A stretch of 64,000 nucleotides of DNA from DASUPK01 sp963815665 (GCA_963815665.1 CAWFHN010000011.1:434001-498000); one strand, 5' to 3'; positions 16,770 to 25,276 are shown, counted from the first letter of the stretch. The notes: generated by a model not told the origin, from the letters alone. Translations and numbers: made by a program.

Positions 16770-17503
16770 TGGGGGACCTCCAGCAGGACGAGGGTGGAAT
16801 CGGCCTCGTCCTCTCCGGAGCTGATCTGGCGCCTGCCGGCGGGGCGGAATCCGGCCTCCACGGCCTCGCGCTCGAGCTCGTCCGGGCTGACGCGGTGGAG
16901 GATCTCGTCGTGGATGGCGCGCTCCATCCGGCCATCCGGCGAGACGGTCTCGCGCAGGCGCCTGACGATCAGGGACCGGTCGCCGACCTGGACCCAGAGG
17001 GGCTCGCTCGAGTAGACCCACCCATCCAGCTCACGCATGTCGGGCAGGATCTGCGTCGAAGCGGCGCCCGAGCTCAGCAGGGTGGACTCGTCGACGACCG
17101 TCAGGGCGAGTGTCCCGCCGGGCGCCATCGCCGCACGAAGGCGGGCCAGCAGAGGGGGGCGGTCCGGGGCTTCGAGAACCTGGATCACGTGCAGAGGCCC
17201 GATCGCGAGCGTGGGCCGGGCCGGCAGCCGGAGCTCCGCGGGCGAGGCGAGGTCCGCGTCGACCACCGAGAGCGAGACGCCGCGGTCGTCCGCCAAGCGC
17301 TCGAGCTCGGCCTCGAGCTCGGGATCGCGCTCCACCGCGATCACCTCGTGGCCGCGCCCGGCCAGATGGAGCGACACGCGGCCGGCGCCGGCCCCGAGCT
17401 CGGCCACCGGGCCGCCTGCGGACTCGGCGAGCTCGACCCAGATGGGCAGATCGGCGCCGTAGGAGCCGAACTCGACCTCCTGCCAGATCATCGAGTCCGT
17501 CAT
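16766..17503 (-). CDS. class I SAM-dependent methyltransferase between murT and gatD
   Basis: 245 residues. The Rossmann SAM motif VAELGAGAGRVSLHLA is near residue 33, motif II acidic turn VIAVERDPE, then VVDADLASP and APGGTLALTVV. It overlaps murT by ATGA (17500-17503) and gatD by GTGA (16766-16769), so its translation is tied to both subunits of lipid II amidotransferase. The C-terminal half (SPDGRMERAIHDEILHR) looks like small-molecule methyltransferases. Its substrate is unknown; location suggests a cell-wall precursor or polyprenyl-linked intermediate (inference). Confidence 0.88.
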   Translation of the reverse strand: MTDSMIWQEVEFGSYGADLPIWVELAESAGGPVAELGAGAGRVSLHLAGRGHEVIAVERDPELEAELERLADDRGVSLSVVDADLASPAELRLPARPTLAIGPLHVIQVLEAPDRPPLLARLRAAMAPGGTLALTVVDESTLLSSGAASTQILPDMRELDGWVYSSEPLWVQVGDRSLIVRRLRETVSPDGRMERAIHDEILHRVSPDELEREAVEAGFRPAGRRQISSGEDEADSTLVLLEVPQ

Positions 17504-18877
17504 TGCCAGTAGTCGGCCGCCAGGCCGCGCTGCGCGAGCAGGGTCCGCAGCTCGAGCAGGGCGGTATATGTGGGCAGGGCGAAGAGGCGGTCGGGGGCGG
17601 CTGAGACCGCGACGTCGACGGACGCTTCGATGGGCTCCATGACCTCGATCGCATCCTCGGGCCAGCCGGCGTACTTGAGGCGCAGCGCCATCTCGGGAGC
17701 CCTCGTCCCTGCGCAGATCACGCGCCGCACCCCCTTTGACAGCAGCTCGAAGTCGGCGTCCCAGATCCAGGAGACGTCGCGGCCGTCGGCGATGCGGTCG
17801 TTGAGCGCCAGCCAGAGGTCGATGCCCCCGTTCGACGATTCGAGCGCGAGCGTGCGAAGCACCTCGTTGGCGCCGGCGGGGTTCTTGATGAGCAGGATCG
17901 ATACGGGCTTGCCCGAGACCTCGATCGTCTCGACCCGGCCGAAGACCGCCCGCATGGACTCGAGGCCCTCGCGTACCTGCTGGAGGGGGATGCCCGAGCG
18001 GAGCCCGGCGGCGACCGCCGCCAGCGCGTTGTAGACGTTGTAGAGCCCGGGGAGGGGGAGCTTCAGCTGGAGCTCGCCCTCGGGCGTCGTGACGCGGACG
18101 CTCGAGCCTGAGATTCCGTGCAACTCGATCTCCGTCGCGGCGATGTCGGGCGTCGGGCCGGTCGGCGTGGCAGTTGGGGCAGATGTAGTGGCCCAGGTGC
18201 CCGACGAAGGCGCGCTCGTACCTATACGGCGCGCCGCAGCGCCGGCAGTGCTTTGCATCGTGGGCGTGCTGGAGCTCCGGGAGCGCCTGGGTCGTGTCCT
18301 CGATCCCGAAGTAGGTGACGCCCGGACGCCGGCGCAGCTCGCGGTCACGTCCGAGGTCCGCGATCAGGGGGTCGTCGGCGTTGAGGGCGAACTCGCAGGA
18401 TCCCTCCAGCTCGGCCACCAGGACCGCCCACTCGTCCGCGAGCCTCTCCAGCTCGCCGTAGCGGTCGAGCTGGTCGCGGAAGAGGTTGCCGAGCACCAGC
18501 AGGCGCGGATGAAGGCTGGGCGCGACGCGGGGGAGCCAGGCCTCGTCGAGCTCGAAGAGGCCCTCGTCGCCGGATTGCTCGAGCAGGGCCGTGGCCACGC
18601 CCCAGTGCATGTTGGAGCCCGCCCGGTTGTGGATCGGCCTGCGCCCGGCCGCCTGCAGGATCCCGGCGATCATGCCCGCCGTGGTCGTCTTGCCGTTGGT
18701 CGAGCTGACGACGATCGAGCCGCGATCGAGGCTCGCGGCGAGGCGCTCGATCGCGTCCGGAGCCATTCGCACCAGCATGCGCCCGGGCAGCGTCGTGCCG
18801 CCGCCGCGCCCGCTGGCACGACTGAGGCGACCGACGGCCCTCGCGACGGCGCGCTTGGCGGCGAACAGGGCGCTCAT
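17500..18877 (-). CDS. murT: lipid II isoglutaminyl synthase subunit MurT, interrupted by an apparent 1-nt frameshift
   Basis: Mur-ligase-like ATPase partner of GatD. Frame one runs from ATG 18877: P-loop STNGKTTT near residue 59, FELDEAWLP, and an inserted zinc ribbon CRRCG ... CPNC. At a CCC run (plus-strand GGG 18155-18157) the homology moves one base into another frame, which continues TPDIAATEIELHG, LPGLYNVYNALAAVAAG and DLWLALNDRIADGRDVSW to the stop at 17500. Dropping one C restores a single 458-residue MurT. Both halves are well conserved and the ATGA coupling to the next gene is intact, so a sequencing or assembly error is likelier than a real pseudogene. Upstream TAACCT lies 9 nt before the ATG. 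Confidence 0.85.
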
Positions 18878-18886
18878 GGCGCCAGC

Positions 18887-18892
18887 AGGTTA
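18887..18892 (-). promoter_or_regulatory. -10 element TAACCT of the murT operon
   Basis: Minus-strand TAACCT ending 9 nt before ATG 18877; no Shine-Dalgarno. Confidence 0.45.
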
Positions 18893-18918
18893 GGGGGCCT
18901 GTCGCGTCGGGGATCGCG

Positions 18919-19800
18919 TCAGGCGGGTGGCCCGGCGAAGGGGCCCGGAGGCGCGATCACCTTCAGGGCCCGGGGGAGCACGGTGAGCTTCGCGGGGAGA
19001 TCCGTCAGGTGCTCGCCATCGGCATAGATCGCGAACTCCGTATCGGCGCTCACCTCGACCTGGGCGCCGCGCAGGACGGTGATCTCCTCGTTGTCGATCT
19101 GGGTGCCCTTGAACACCTGCGGCAGACTCCTGAGGAATCGGAGCTTCCCGGTATGCGCGGTGAGGACGACGTCGAGCAGGCCGTCGTCGAGCTCGGCGTT
19201 CGGCGCCACGAACATGCCGCCTCCGTAGGCGCGGCTGTTGGCCACGGCCACGGAGTAGCCGAAGCACTCGGTGCGCTCGCCGTCCACGGTGACGACGAAC
19301 CTGTGCGGCTTCCAGGCGGCGAGGGTTCGGAGGGCCGCGTACGCGTAGACGAGGTTGCCCCTGATGAAGCGAGCCTCGTTGGCGATGCGATTCGCCTCCG
19401 AGTCGAAGCCGAGCGAGGCGATGCAGAGGAAGCGGCGGTCGTTGACCTCACCAACGTCGATCTCGCGCTCGTGCCCGTCGGCCAGGACCGCGACCGCGCC
19501 GGCCGGCTCGGAGGGAATGTGCAGCACCCGGCCGAGATCGTTGCCGCGGCCGCCGGGGAGGATCCCCATCGCGGTCCCGCTGCCGGCGAGCGCGCCCCCG
19601 ACCTGCCCGACCAGGCCGTCGCCGCTCATCACCAGAGGGACCTCGCCCGCTTCGGCGGCGCTCCGAGCCTCGCTGACCCCGTGCTCGAGGCTCTTCGTGC
19701 GCACCACGCGGTAGGGCACCTGGCGGCGCCTGAGCTCGCCCTCGACCTCCGGCAGGAGCCTCAGGGTCCTGCCTCCCGCGGAGTGCGGGTTGACGAGCAA
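18919..19800 (-). CDS. diacylglycerol/lipid kinase family protein (DagK catalytic domain)
   Basis: 293 residues from TTG 19800, of the YegS/DgkB type: NPHSAGGRT phosphate loop, VMSGDGLVGQVGGALAGSG (the GDGT-like motif reads GDGL), PGGRGNDLGRVL nucleotide motif. It would phosphorylate diacylglycerol or a related lipid. The TTG start trims the first beta strand (RRHLLLVNP). In-frame codons continue upstream to a stop at 19834-19836 without ATG, GTG or TTG. An ATC at 19824 sits 6 nt after TAGATT and would restore the strand, so a non-canonical start is possible. Confidence 0.87.
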   Translation of the reverse strand: MLVNPHSAGGRTLRLLPEVEGELRRRQVPYRVVRTKSLEHGVSEARSAAEAGEVPLVMSGDGLVGQVGGALAGSGTAMGILPGGRGNDLGRVLHIPSEPAGAVAVLADGHEREIDVGEVNDRRFLCIASLGFDSEANRIANEARFIRGNLVYAYAALRTLAAWKPHRFVVTVDGERTECFGYSVAVANSRAYGGGMFVAPNAELDDGLLDVVLTAHTGKLRFLRSLPQVFKGTQIDNEEITVLRGAQVEVSADTEFAIYADGEHLTDLPAKLTVLPRALKVIAPPGPFAGPPA

Positions 19801-19833
19801 CAGGTGGCGACGGTCCGCGCTGATCCGGTGAAT

Positions 19834-20472
19834 CTAGTTGCGGCCGGGCTCAGGGGCGCGGCGGCCCACGAAGTAGGTGCCGCTCGCGGCCCCTCCGACC
19901 TCGACCTGCTCGATCCCGGACCTGCGAAAGCCGCGCCGCAGCACTGAGTCCATCGTGTAGAAGGGCGTCTGGGGCCCCCAGCTGGCGGCCACCACCACGA
20001 ATCCGCCCGGCCGCAGGACGCGCGCAATCTCGCCGAAGAACGGCGGCATGTTGAGCTGGGCGACGAGGTCGAAGGAATCATCCTCGAATGGCAGGTGAGC
20101 GGCGTCCGCGACCTTGAACGCGACCCGGCCCTCCGGATCCAAGCCGATTCGAGCCTGGGCCCTGCGGATCATCTCGCTGGAGAGGTCGATGCCGCGGACC
20201 CTGGCGTGGGGGAACTCACGGGCGATCAGAAGGGCGCCATCGCCGAGGCCGGTGCCGATGTCCAGCGCGCGTTCCGGCTCCGGGTGCACCTGGAGCAGGG
20301 CCGCCGCCAGCGGCGCAAGGTGGTCGGGGGAACCGGCGGTCGTACGCTCGTCCCAGCCCTCGGCGTGGCGGTCGAAGAAGCTCCGCATCGGTGCACGGAT
20401 CAGCGGCCAGCTCGCCGGGAACCTGGCCACGAGGGTGTTCAGGGCGCGCCCGATGACGAATCGAGCCTGCAT
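19834..20472 (-). CDS. class I SAM-dependent methyltransferase (UbiE/type 11-like)
   Basis: 212 residues. SAM-binding ALDIGTGLGDGALLIA near residue 80, acidic VRGIDLSSEMI, VADAAHLPFEDDSFDLVAQLN and VLRPGGFVVVAASWG are the standard motifs I-IV of methyltransferase type 11. Substrate unknown. ATG 20472 is the only good start; a minus-strand TACTCT at 20500-20495 shares its TA with the -10 of the divergent peptidyl-prolyl isomerase gene and would give a leader of roughly 15 nt. Confidence 0.88.
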   Translation of the reverse strand: MQARFVIGRALNTLVARFPASWPLIRAPMRSFFDRHAEGWDERTTAGSPDHLAPLAAALLQVHPEPERALDIGTGLGDGALLIAREFPHARVRGIDLSSEMIRRAQARIGLDPEGRVAFKVADAAHLPFEDDSFDLVAQLNMPPFFGEIARVLRPGGFVVVAASWGPQTPFYTMDSVLRRGFRRSGIEQVEVGGAASGTYFVGRRAPEPGRN

Positions 20473-20494
20473 GCGCCGATCATCGCAGGCGCCG

Positions 20495-20504
20495 AGAGTA
20501 GGCT
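20495..20504. promoter_or_regulatory. overlapping divergent -10 elements
   Basis: Plus strand TAGGCT (20499-20504) ends 8 nt before TTG 20513; minus strand TACTCT (20500-20495) faces the methyltransferase gene. They share the central TA at 20499-20500. Confidence 0.5.
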
Positions 20505-20512
20505 TGGGCCCC

Positions 20513-21154
20513 TTGAGCGTGGGGCGGACAGCGATCGCGGCCTCGCTGTTGCTCGTCCTGATGGCGGGATGCGGCGGCGGAGGAGAGCAGAGCTCCAGCG
20601 TGGCCCGGCCCGCCGGCTGCAGCGAGGTCTCCGCGCCGGCGCCGAAGCAGGTTCATCTCGCGCGGCCGACGGAGACGCTTCACGGCCCGGCGACGGCGAC
20701 CGTTCAGACGAGCTGCGGCAGCTTCGAGATCGCGCTCGATGTCGCACGAGCGCCGAAGACGGCGTCCTCCTTTGCCTATCTTGCTCGCCAGGGTGTCTAC
20801 GACAACACGCTCTTCCACCGAATCGTGCCGGGGTTCGTGATCCAGGGCGGTGACCCGACGGGGACGGGCACAGGCGGTCCCGGATACTCCGTCGATGAGC
20901 CGCCGCCGGAGGATCTCTCGTACACCCGAGGCATCGTCGCGATGGCCAAGAGCTCGGCCGAGCCGCCGGGGCGCTCCGGGAGCCAGTTCTTCGTGGTGAC
21001 CGAAGCCGACGCGGGCCTGACACCGGACTACGCGCTGCTCGGCCATGTGACCGGCGGCGTCGACGTCGTCCAGCGGATCGAGCAGATCGGCTCGCCGAGC
21101 GGCAAGCCGAAGGCTCCCGTGCTGATCAGACACGTGACGATCCGGGGCGGCTGA
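20513..21154 (+). CDS. lipoprotein peptidyl-prolyl cis-trans isomerase (cyclophilin type)
   Basis: 213 residues from TTG 20513. A hydrophobic stretch ends in the lipobox LMAGC (Cys near residue 20), then a Gly/Ser linker and a cyclophilin domain with TLFHRIVPGFVIQGGDPTGTG and GSQFFVV. It should assist folding of exported proteins on the outer face of the membrane. A longer frame starting at 20114 would bury the signal peptide and is rejected; TAGGCT 8 nt before the TTG supports this start (GTG 20519 is the alternative). The stop overlaps the next ATG (TGATG). Confidence 0.92.
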   Translation: MSVGRTAIAASLLLVLMAGCGGGGEQSSSVARPAGCSEVSAPAPKQVHLARPTETLHGPATATVQTSCGSFEIALDVARAPKTASSFAYLARQGVYDNTLFHRIVPGFVIQGGDPTGTGTGGPGYSVDEPPPEDLSYTRGIVAMAKSSAEPPGRSGSQFFVVTEADAGLTPDYALLGHVTGGVDVVQRIEQIGSPSGKPKAPVLIRHVTIRGG

Positions 21155-21618
21155 TGGCGAAGCTTCGCGTCGGCGATCAGGCACCGGAGTTCGAGCTCGA
21201 GGGAACCAGCTCCAACGGCTCGCGGACGTATCGCCTGCTGGACTTCCGCGGCACCGGCGTCATCCTCGCCTTCTATCCGGGTGACTTCACGCCGGTCTGC
21301 ACCAGGCAATTCTGCTCCTACCGGGACGACGGCGATCGACTCGAGGCGCTCGGCGTACCGATGGTGGGCGTCTCTCCCCAGTCCGTCGAGTCCCATGAGC
21401 GTTTCGCGGATCGCCATGGCCTGACGGTGCCGCTGCTGTCGGACCCGGGCAAGCGAGTCGCTCGCTCTTACGGCGTCCTGGGGCCGGCCGGCTTCATCCG
21501 CCGCGCCGTGTTCCTGCTGGACGGCGATGGGGTGCTGCGGTACCGGCACGTGGCCCTCTTCGGCCTGCGCTACCAGGACGTCGGGGACCTGGAACGGGCC
21601 GTCTCCAGGCTCGCCTGA
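21154..21618 (+). CDS. peroxiredoxin, Bcp/AhpE-like
   Basis: 154-residue thiol peroxidase. The peroxidatic Cys is in FYPGDFTPVCTRQFC; a second Cys five residues later is where atypical 2-Cys Bcp enzymes carry the resolving Cys. The C-terminal RYQDVGDLERAV is typical. It reduces hydroperoxides using thioredoxin. Start ATG 21154 overlaps the preceding stop by one base, so it is coupled to the isomerase gene. Confidence 0.93.
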   Translation: MAKLRVGDQAPEFELEGTSSNGSRTYRLLDFRGTGVILAFYPGDFTPVCTRQFCSYRDDGDRLEALGVPMVGVSPQSVESHERFADRHGLTVPLLSDPGKRVARSYGVLGPAGFIRRAVFLLDGDGVLRYRHVALFGLRYQDVGDLERAVSRLA

Positions 21619-21620
21619 CG

Positions 21621-22484
21621 TTGGCCGCCGAGCGTCTTGAGCCGAGCCGGTTCGAGGTTGGATCCGCGGGCGTCGAGCTATCCGGCGAGGAGGTGGGGGA
21701 GGGGGCCCCGGTCGTCCTCCTGCACGGGCTGACGGCGACCCGGCGATACGTTCTCCACGGTTCCGTTGCGCTCGCGCGCCGCGGGTACCGGCTGGTCTCC
21801 TACGACGCTCGGGGCCATGGAGAGTCGTCCCCGGCACCCGAGGCGGGCGGCTACGGCTACGAGTCTCTCAGTGGCGATCTCAGGGCAGTGGTGGGGGAGC
21901 GCTCCGGCGAGGCGCGGCCGGTCCTCGCCGGGCACTCCATGGGATGTCATACGGCGGTCGCCCACGCCCTCGTGCACGCCGATGAGGTGGCCGCTCTCGT
22001 CCTGGCCGGCCCCGTGACGCTGGGCATTCCCACGTCGGACGAGAGCCTCACCTACTGGGATCGGCTCGCCGACGGCCTGGAGCAGGGCGGCGTCGATGGC
22101 TTCATGGAGGCCTACGAGGCGTCCCTCGAGGCGGACCCGGATTGGGAGGAGACCGCTCTGCGGATCACACGCGAGCGGATGAAGCTGCATCGCCACCCCG
22201 AGGGCGTGGTGCGGGCACTTCGCGAGGTTCCGCGGTCGCTCCCGTTTGAGGGCCTCGACGAGCTCGAGACGCTGGACATCCCGTCGCTGGTGGTGGCCAG
22301 CTACGACGAGGCCGACCCCGGCCACCCCTACGCGATCGCCGAGGCATGGGCCGAGCGCCTGCCGGCGGGACGGCTCATCAGCGAGGAGCCGGGCAAGTCA
22401 CCGCTCGCGTGGCAGGGAGGACGGCTGTCACGTGTGATCGGCGACTTCCTGGACGAGCCGCGGGTACGGGAGCGGCTCGGCTAA
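21621..22484 (+). CDS. alpha/beta hydrolase family protein lacking the usual catalytic histidine
   Basis: 287 residues. Oxyanion region VLLHGLTATRRY, nucleophile elbow AGHSMGCHT (Ser near residue 100) and acidic residue segment ASYDEADPGHPY are present. At the point where the family has GH before the last helices the protein reads EEPGKSPLAW: Lys (AAG) in place of His. It may be inactive as a hydrolase, use another base, or His may be supplied elsewhere. Start TTG 21621, two bases after the peroxiredoxin stop. Confidence 0.85.
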   Translation: MAAERLEPSRFEVGSAGVELSGEEVGEGAPVVLLHGLTATRRYVLHGSVALARRGYRLVSYDARGHGESSPAPEAGGYGYESLSGDLRAVVGERSGEARPVLAGHSMGCHTAVAHALVHADEVAALVLAGPVTLGIPTSDESLTYWDRLADGLEQGGVDGFMEAYEASLEADPDWEETALRITRERMKLHRHPEGVVRALREVPRSLPFEGLDELETLDIPSLVVASYDEADPGHPYAIAEAWAERLPAGRLISEEPGKSPLAWQGGRLSRVIGDFLDEPRVRERLG

Positions 22485-22520
22485 GCGCGGTCCTTCAGCC
22501 CGGGCAGTTGGCGCTCCTCG

Positions 22521-22526
22521 TATATT
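22521..22526 (+). promoter_or_regulatory. -10 element TATATT of the PRC-barrel gene
   Basis: TATATT ends 6 nt before GTG 22533, leaderless-type spacing. Confidence 0.6.
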
Positions 22527-22532
22527 TGAGGG

Positions 22533-22871
22533 GTGGGAGAGGACGACGGCTATCCGATCCACTACGCGGCCGTGACGCGCGGCACGCCCGTGTACGCGTC
22601 CGACGGACGGCAGGTGGGGGTCGTCGACGAGATGGTCGACAACTACCGGGAACGGATCCTCGACGGCTTCGTGATCGAGACCACCTCCGGCGAGCTTCGC
22701 TTCGTCGACGCGCCGGAGGTTGCCCGCACCGCCGAGCGGGCTGTCCGCCTGACGATCGACTCCGCGGCCTGCGCCCAGTTGCCTCCACCCGACAAGGGCG
22801 CTCCCGAGTTCACCCCGCGCCGCAGCGGCCGCCTCGGCAAGCTGCTCGGCGGCAACTGGCGCCGGCGCTAG
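22533..22871 (+). CDS. small PRC-barrel-like protein
   Basis: 112 residues. The core GTPVYASDGRQVGVVDEMV ... DGFVIETTSGELRFVDAPEV has the beta-rich PRC-barrel pattern (property-switch at G.VVDEMV). The C-terminal quarter is basic and Pro-rich. PRC barrels occur in RimM, photosystem proteins and stress-linked small proteins; no specific role can be assigned. Start GTG 22533. The TAG stop overlaps the DUF72 gene stop on the other strand in the shared CTAG 22868-22871. Confidence 0.72.
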   Translation: MGEDDGYPIHYAAVTRGTPVYASDGRQVGVVDEMVDNYRERILDGFVIETTSGELRFVDAPEVARTAERAVRLTIDSAACAQLPPPDKGAPEFTPRRSGRLGKLLGGNWRRR

Positions 22872-23608
22872 ATCCCGAGCCTCTCCTTGAGGCGGTCCGC
22901 GTTGCGGAGGGCGTAGCCCTGCCAGTCGTTGTTGAAGTACGCGTAGACCTCGGTCTTGCGGCGCCACTGGGCGATGCGGCGCGCCCAGGTGTCGATCTCG
23001 GCGCCCGAGTAGTTGCCTCCTCGCCCGCGGTTGCCTCGGTGGAAGCGGATGTAGGTCCAGTCGGCGGTTCGCTCGAGCGTCTGGAACGGGCGGCTCGGGT
23101 CGTCGCCGATCACCAGCGCAACTCCGTGGTCGCGGAGAAGGCCGTAGACCTCGCTCGCGAACCAGCTGGGGTGACGGAACTCGAAGGCGTGGCGGCCCTC
23201 GGGCAGCGCGGCGAGGGTGCCGGAGAGCCGCTCGTCGTTGCGCTGGAAGCTCTCGGGCAGCTGCCAGAGGGTGGGCCCGAGCTTGTCGGCCTCGGCCAGG
23301 GCCTCGAGCGGCTCGTAGAAGCGCTTGACGTAGCGGCCGGCCATGTTCAGGCGCTTCACGTGGGTCAGGTACCGGCTCGCCTTGACCGCGAAGACGAAAC
23401 CCGGAGGGCTCTGCTCGACCCAGGCCTCGACGCCGGCGGGCGAGGCCAGCCGGTAGAAGGTGCTGTTCACCTCGACGGTGTCGTAGCGCTCGGCGTAATG
23501 CGCAAGCCAGCGCCGCTGCGGCAGCCCCTTCGGGTAGAGGCGCTCCCGCCAGTGGGGATACGCCCAGCCCGAGCAGCCGACGTGAACGGGCCGTCTAGCC
23601 GGCGCCAC
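22868..23608 (-). CDS. DUF72 family protein (YecE-like TIM barrel)
   Basis: 246 residues. HVGCSGWAYPHWRERLYP at the N-terminus, VEVNSTFYRLAS, FAVKASRYLTHVKRL, FEFRHPSWF and YAYFNNDWQGYALRNA are the hallmarks of DUF72, whose biochemical role is unknown. The chosen start is GTG 23608, which overlaps the upstream phosphatase gene by 14 nt; a long upstream extension in this frame is an artefact of that overlap. Stop shared with the convergent neighbour in CTAG. Confidence 0.88.
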   Translation of the reverse strand: MAPARRPVHVGCSGWAYPHWRERLYPKGLPQRRWLAHYAERYDTVEVNSTFYRLASPAGVEAWVEQSPPGFVFAVKASRYLTHVKRLNMAGRYVKRFYEPLEALAEADKLGPTLWQLPESFQRNDERLSGTLAALPEGRHAFEFRHPSWFASEVYGLLRDHGVALVIGDDPSRPFQTLERTADWTYIRFHRGNRGRGGNYSGAEIDTWARRIAQWRRKTEVYAYFNNDWQGYALRNADRLKERLGI

Positions 23609-25229
23609 TGCGGTGCAGCACCAGGACGGCGATGTCGTCGCGCGGCTCGCCGCCGTGGCGCTTGATGGCGGCCTGGGCGAGCCGCTCCGCGATCTCGTCG
23701 GCGCTCTTGCCTGCGGACTTGCCGACTTCCTTCGGGAGCCATTCCGGGTCGTCGCCGTTTCTGCGATCGCGGGCGTCCAACACCCCATCCGTGTACAGGA
23801 TCAACGAGTCGCCCACAGCGAGCGTGGCATCGGTGTCGGCCAGGATGGGGGACGGCAGGGCGCCCAGCAGCGTCCCCGGTTGGCCGACCGAGTCGACGCG
23901 GCCTCCCTTGCGGAGGATCAGAGGGAGCGGATGGCCGCCGAGGGAGACGGTGAGGTGGGCGAGGCCGCGCCCGTTGGACGGGGCCTGGAAACGGGCCAGG
24001 GCCGCGGTGCAGAAGCGCAGGTCGGCGCGCTCTGAGCTGATCGAGTCGTGCAGCGTCCGCAGGACCTCGCTGGGCGTGCTGTCGGGCGAGGATGCGGTCC
24101 TGACGGTGTAGCGGGCGAGGGCCGTCAGCGAGGCCGCCTCGGGGCCCTTCCCGCAGACGTCGCCGATCACGGCGGTCCAGCTACCGGAGCCGCTGCGGAA
24201 GACGTCGTAGAAGTCACCGCCGACCTCGTAGGCCTCGCCGGCCGCGAGGAACCGCGAGGAGGTCTCGAAGCCGTTGATCTCCGGCAGCGACCGCGGCAGG
24301 AGGCTGTGCTGGAGGACCGAGGCGATGTGGGACTGCTGCTCGTGCAGCCGGGCGTTATCGAGGGCCAGAGCGGCTCGGTCGGCGAGCCGCTTCGCCGTGC
24401 GCCGCGCGATCTCGTCGAAGGCCTTCGCCGGACGCATGATCCACAGGGTCAGGGCGCCCAGCACGGAGCCGCGGGCCCCCAGCGGGAGCACGATGCACGA
24501 CTTGAAGCGGTGCCGGCGAAGCAACTCTCGCTCGTTCTCGCGGGTGGTGATCCCGTCGATCTCCTCATCGGTGAGCTGATCGAGGTTGGCGGTGCGGCCT
24601 GTGCGGATCACCTCGGCGACGGGATGCGGCCCGTGGGGATCGATGGGGGTGCCGGCGCGGAGGTTCCGGAAGAGATCGGCGACCTCGGTACCGCGGCCGC
24701 CGGTGGCGACCCGCTCGATCGACCCGTTCGGAGCGAGCATGTCGACCATCGCGACGTCGCAGAGGGTCGGCACGGCGAGATTTGCCAGATGCTGGGCGCG
24801 CTGCCTGCGGTCGAGCGCGTCCTCCATCAGGGCCCCGGCCTCGGCGAGCAGCTCCGAGGCGGCCTGCTCGCGATTCAGGTTGACGCGCAGGCTGGCGACC
24901 CAGAGGCCGGCCAGGTCCCCGGCGATCACCGTCACCACGGCGATCATGTACTGGGCGACCTCGACGTCTCCGTGCCAGAGGATCGAGAGCACGGACAGCA
25001 CCAGGCAGAAGGCGCCGACGACCGCGGTCTCGGGCAGCGAAGCGCTCATGGCCGCGATCACCGGGGGAATCGCCAGGAGGCCGATCAGGACCGCCTGGGG
25101 GCCCATGAGGCCATCGAGCACCGCGATTGCGCTCGCCACGAGCATCGCGATCAGCACCGGCCCCGAGAGTTCCTGCAGGCTCCCCAGGGTGGGTGGCGGC
25201 GTGATCAGCTCCCGGTCCCTGAGAGGCAT
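23595..25229 (-). CDS. membrane GAF-PP2C phosphatase (RsbU/SpoIIE-like)
   Basis: 544 residues. About five N-terminal transmembrane helices (residues 20-125), a short coiled segment, a GAF domain (about 145-300) and a PPM-type phosphatase (about 320-540) with GGDFYDVF, IGDVCGKGPEAA, LYTDGVLDAR and DDIAVLVL, so metal ligands are complete. Such enzymes dephosphorylate anti-sigma-factor antagonists to start stress responses. No anti-sigma/antagonist pair is adjacent. ATG 25229 is 6 nt after a minus-strand TACGAT. Confidence 0.93.
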   Translation of the reverse strand: MPLRDRELITPPPTLGSLQELSGPVLIAMLVASAIAVLDGLMGPQAVLIGLLAIPPVIAAMSASLPETAVVGAFCLVLSVLSILWHGDVEVAQYMIAVVTVIAGDLAGLWVASLRVNLNREQAASELLAEAGALMEDALDRRQRAQHLANLAVPTLCDVAMVDMLAPNGSIERVATGGRGTEVADLFRNLRAGTPIDPHGPHPVAEVIRTGRTANLDQLTDEEIDGITTRENERELLRRHRFKSCIVLPLGARGSVLGALTLWIMRPAKAFDEIARRTAKRLADRAALALDNARLHEQQSHIASVLQHSLLPRSLPEINGFETSSRFLAAGEAYEVGGDFYDVFRSGSGSWTAVIGDVCGKGPEAASLTALARYTVRTASSPDSTPSEVLRTLHDSISSERADLRFCTAALARFQAPSNGRGLAHLTVSLGGHPLPLILRKGGRVDSVGQPGTLLGALPSPILADTDATLAVGDSLILYTDGVLDARDRRNGDDPEWLPKEVGKSAGKSADEIAERLAQAAIKRHGGEPRDDIAVLVLHRSGAG

Positions 25230-25235
25230 GCATTA

Positions 25236-25241
25236 ATCGTA
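25236..25241 (-). promoter_or_regulatory. -10 element TACGAT of the phosphatase gene
   Basis: Minus-strand TACGAT ends 6 nt before ATG 25229. Confidence 0.55.
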
Positions 25242-25263
25242 AGTGCGTATCGACGGAAATCGG

Positions 25264-25269
25264 TAAAAC
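25264..25269 (+). promoter_or_regulatory. -10-like element TAAAAC of the DUF202 gene
   Basis: TAAAAC ends 7 nt before ATG 25277; lacks the final T of the consensus. Confidence 0.4.
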
Positions 25270-25276
25270 CCTCGAA

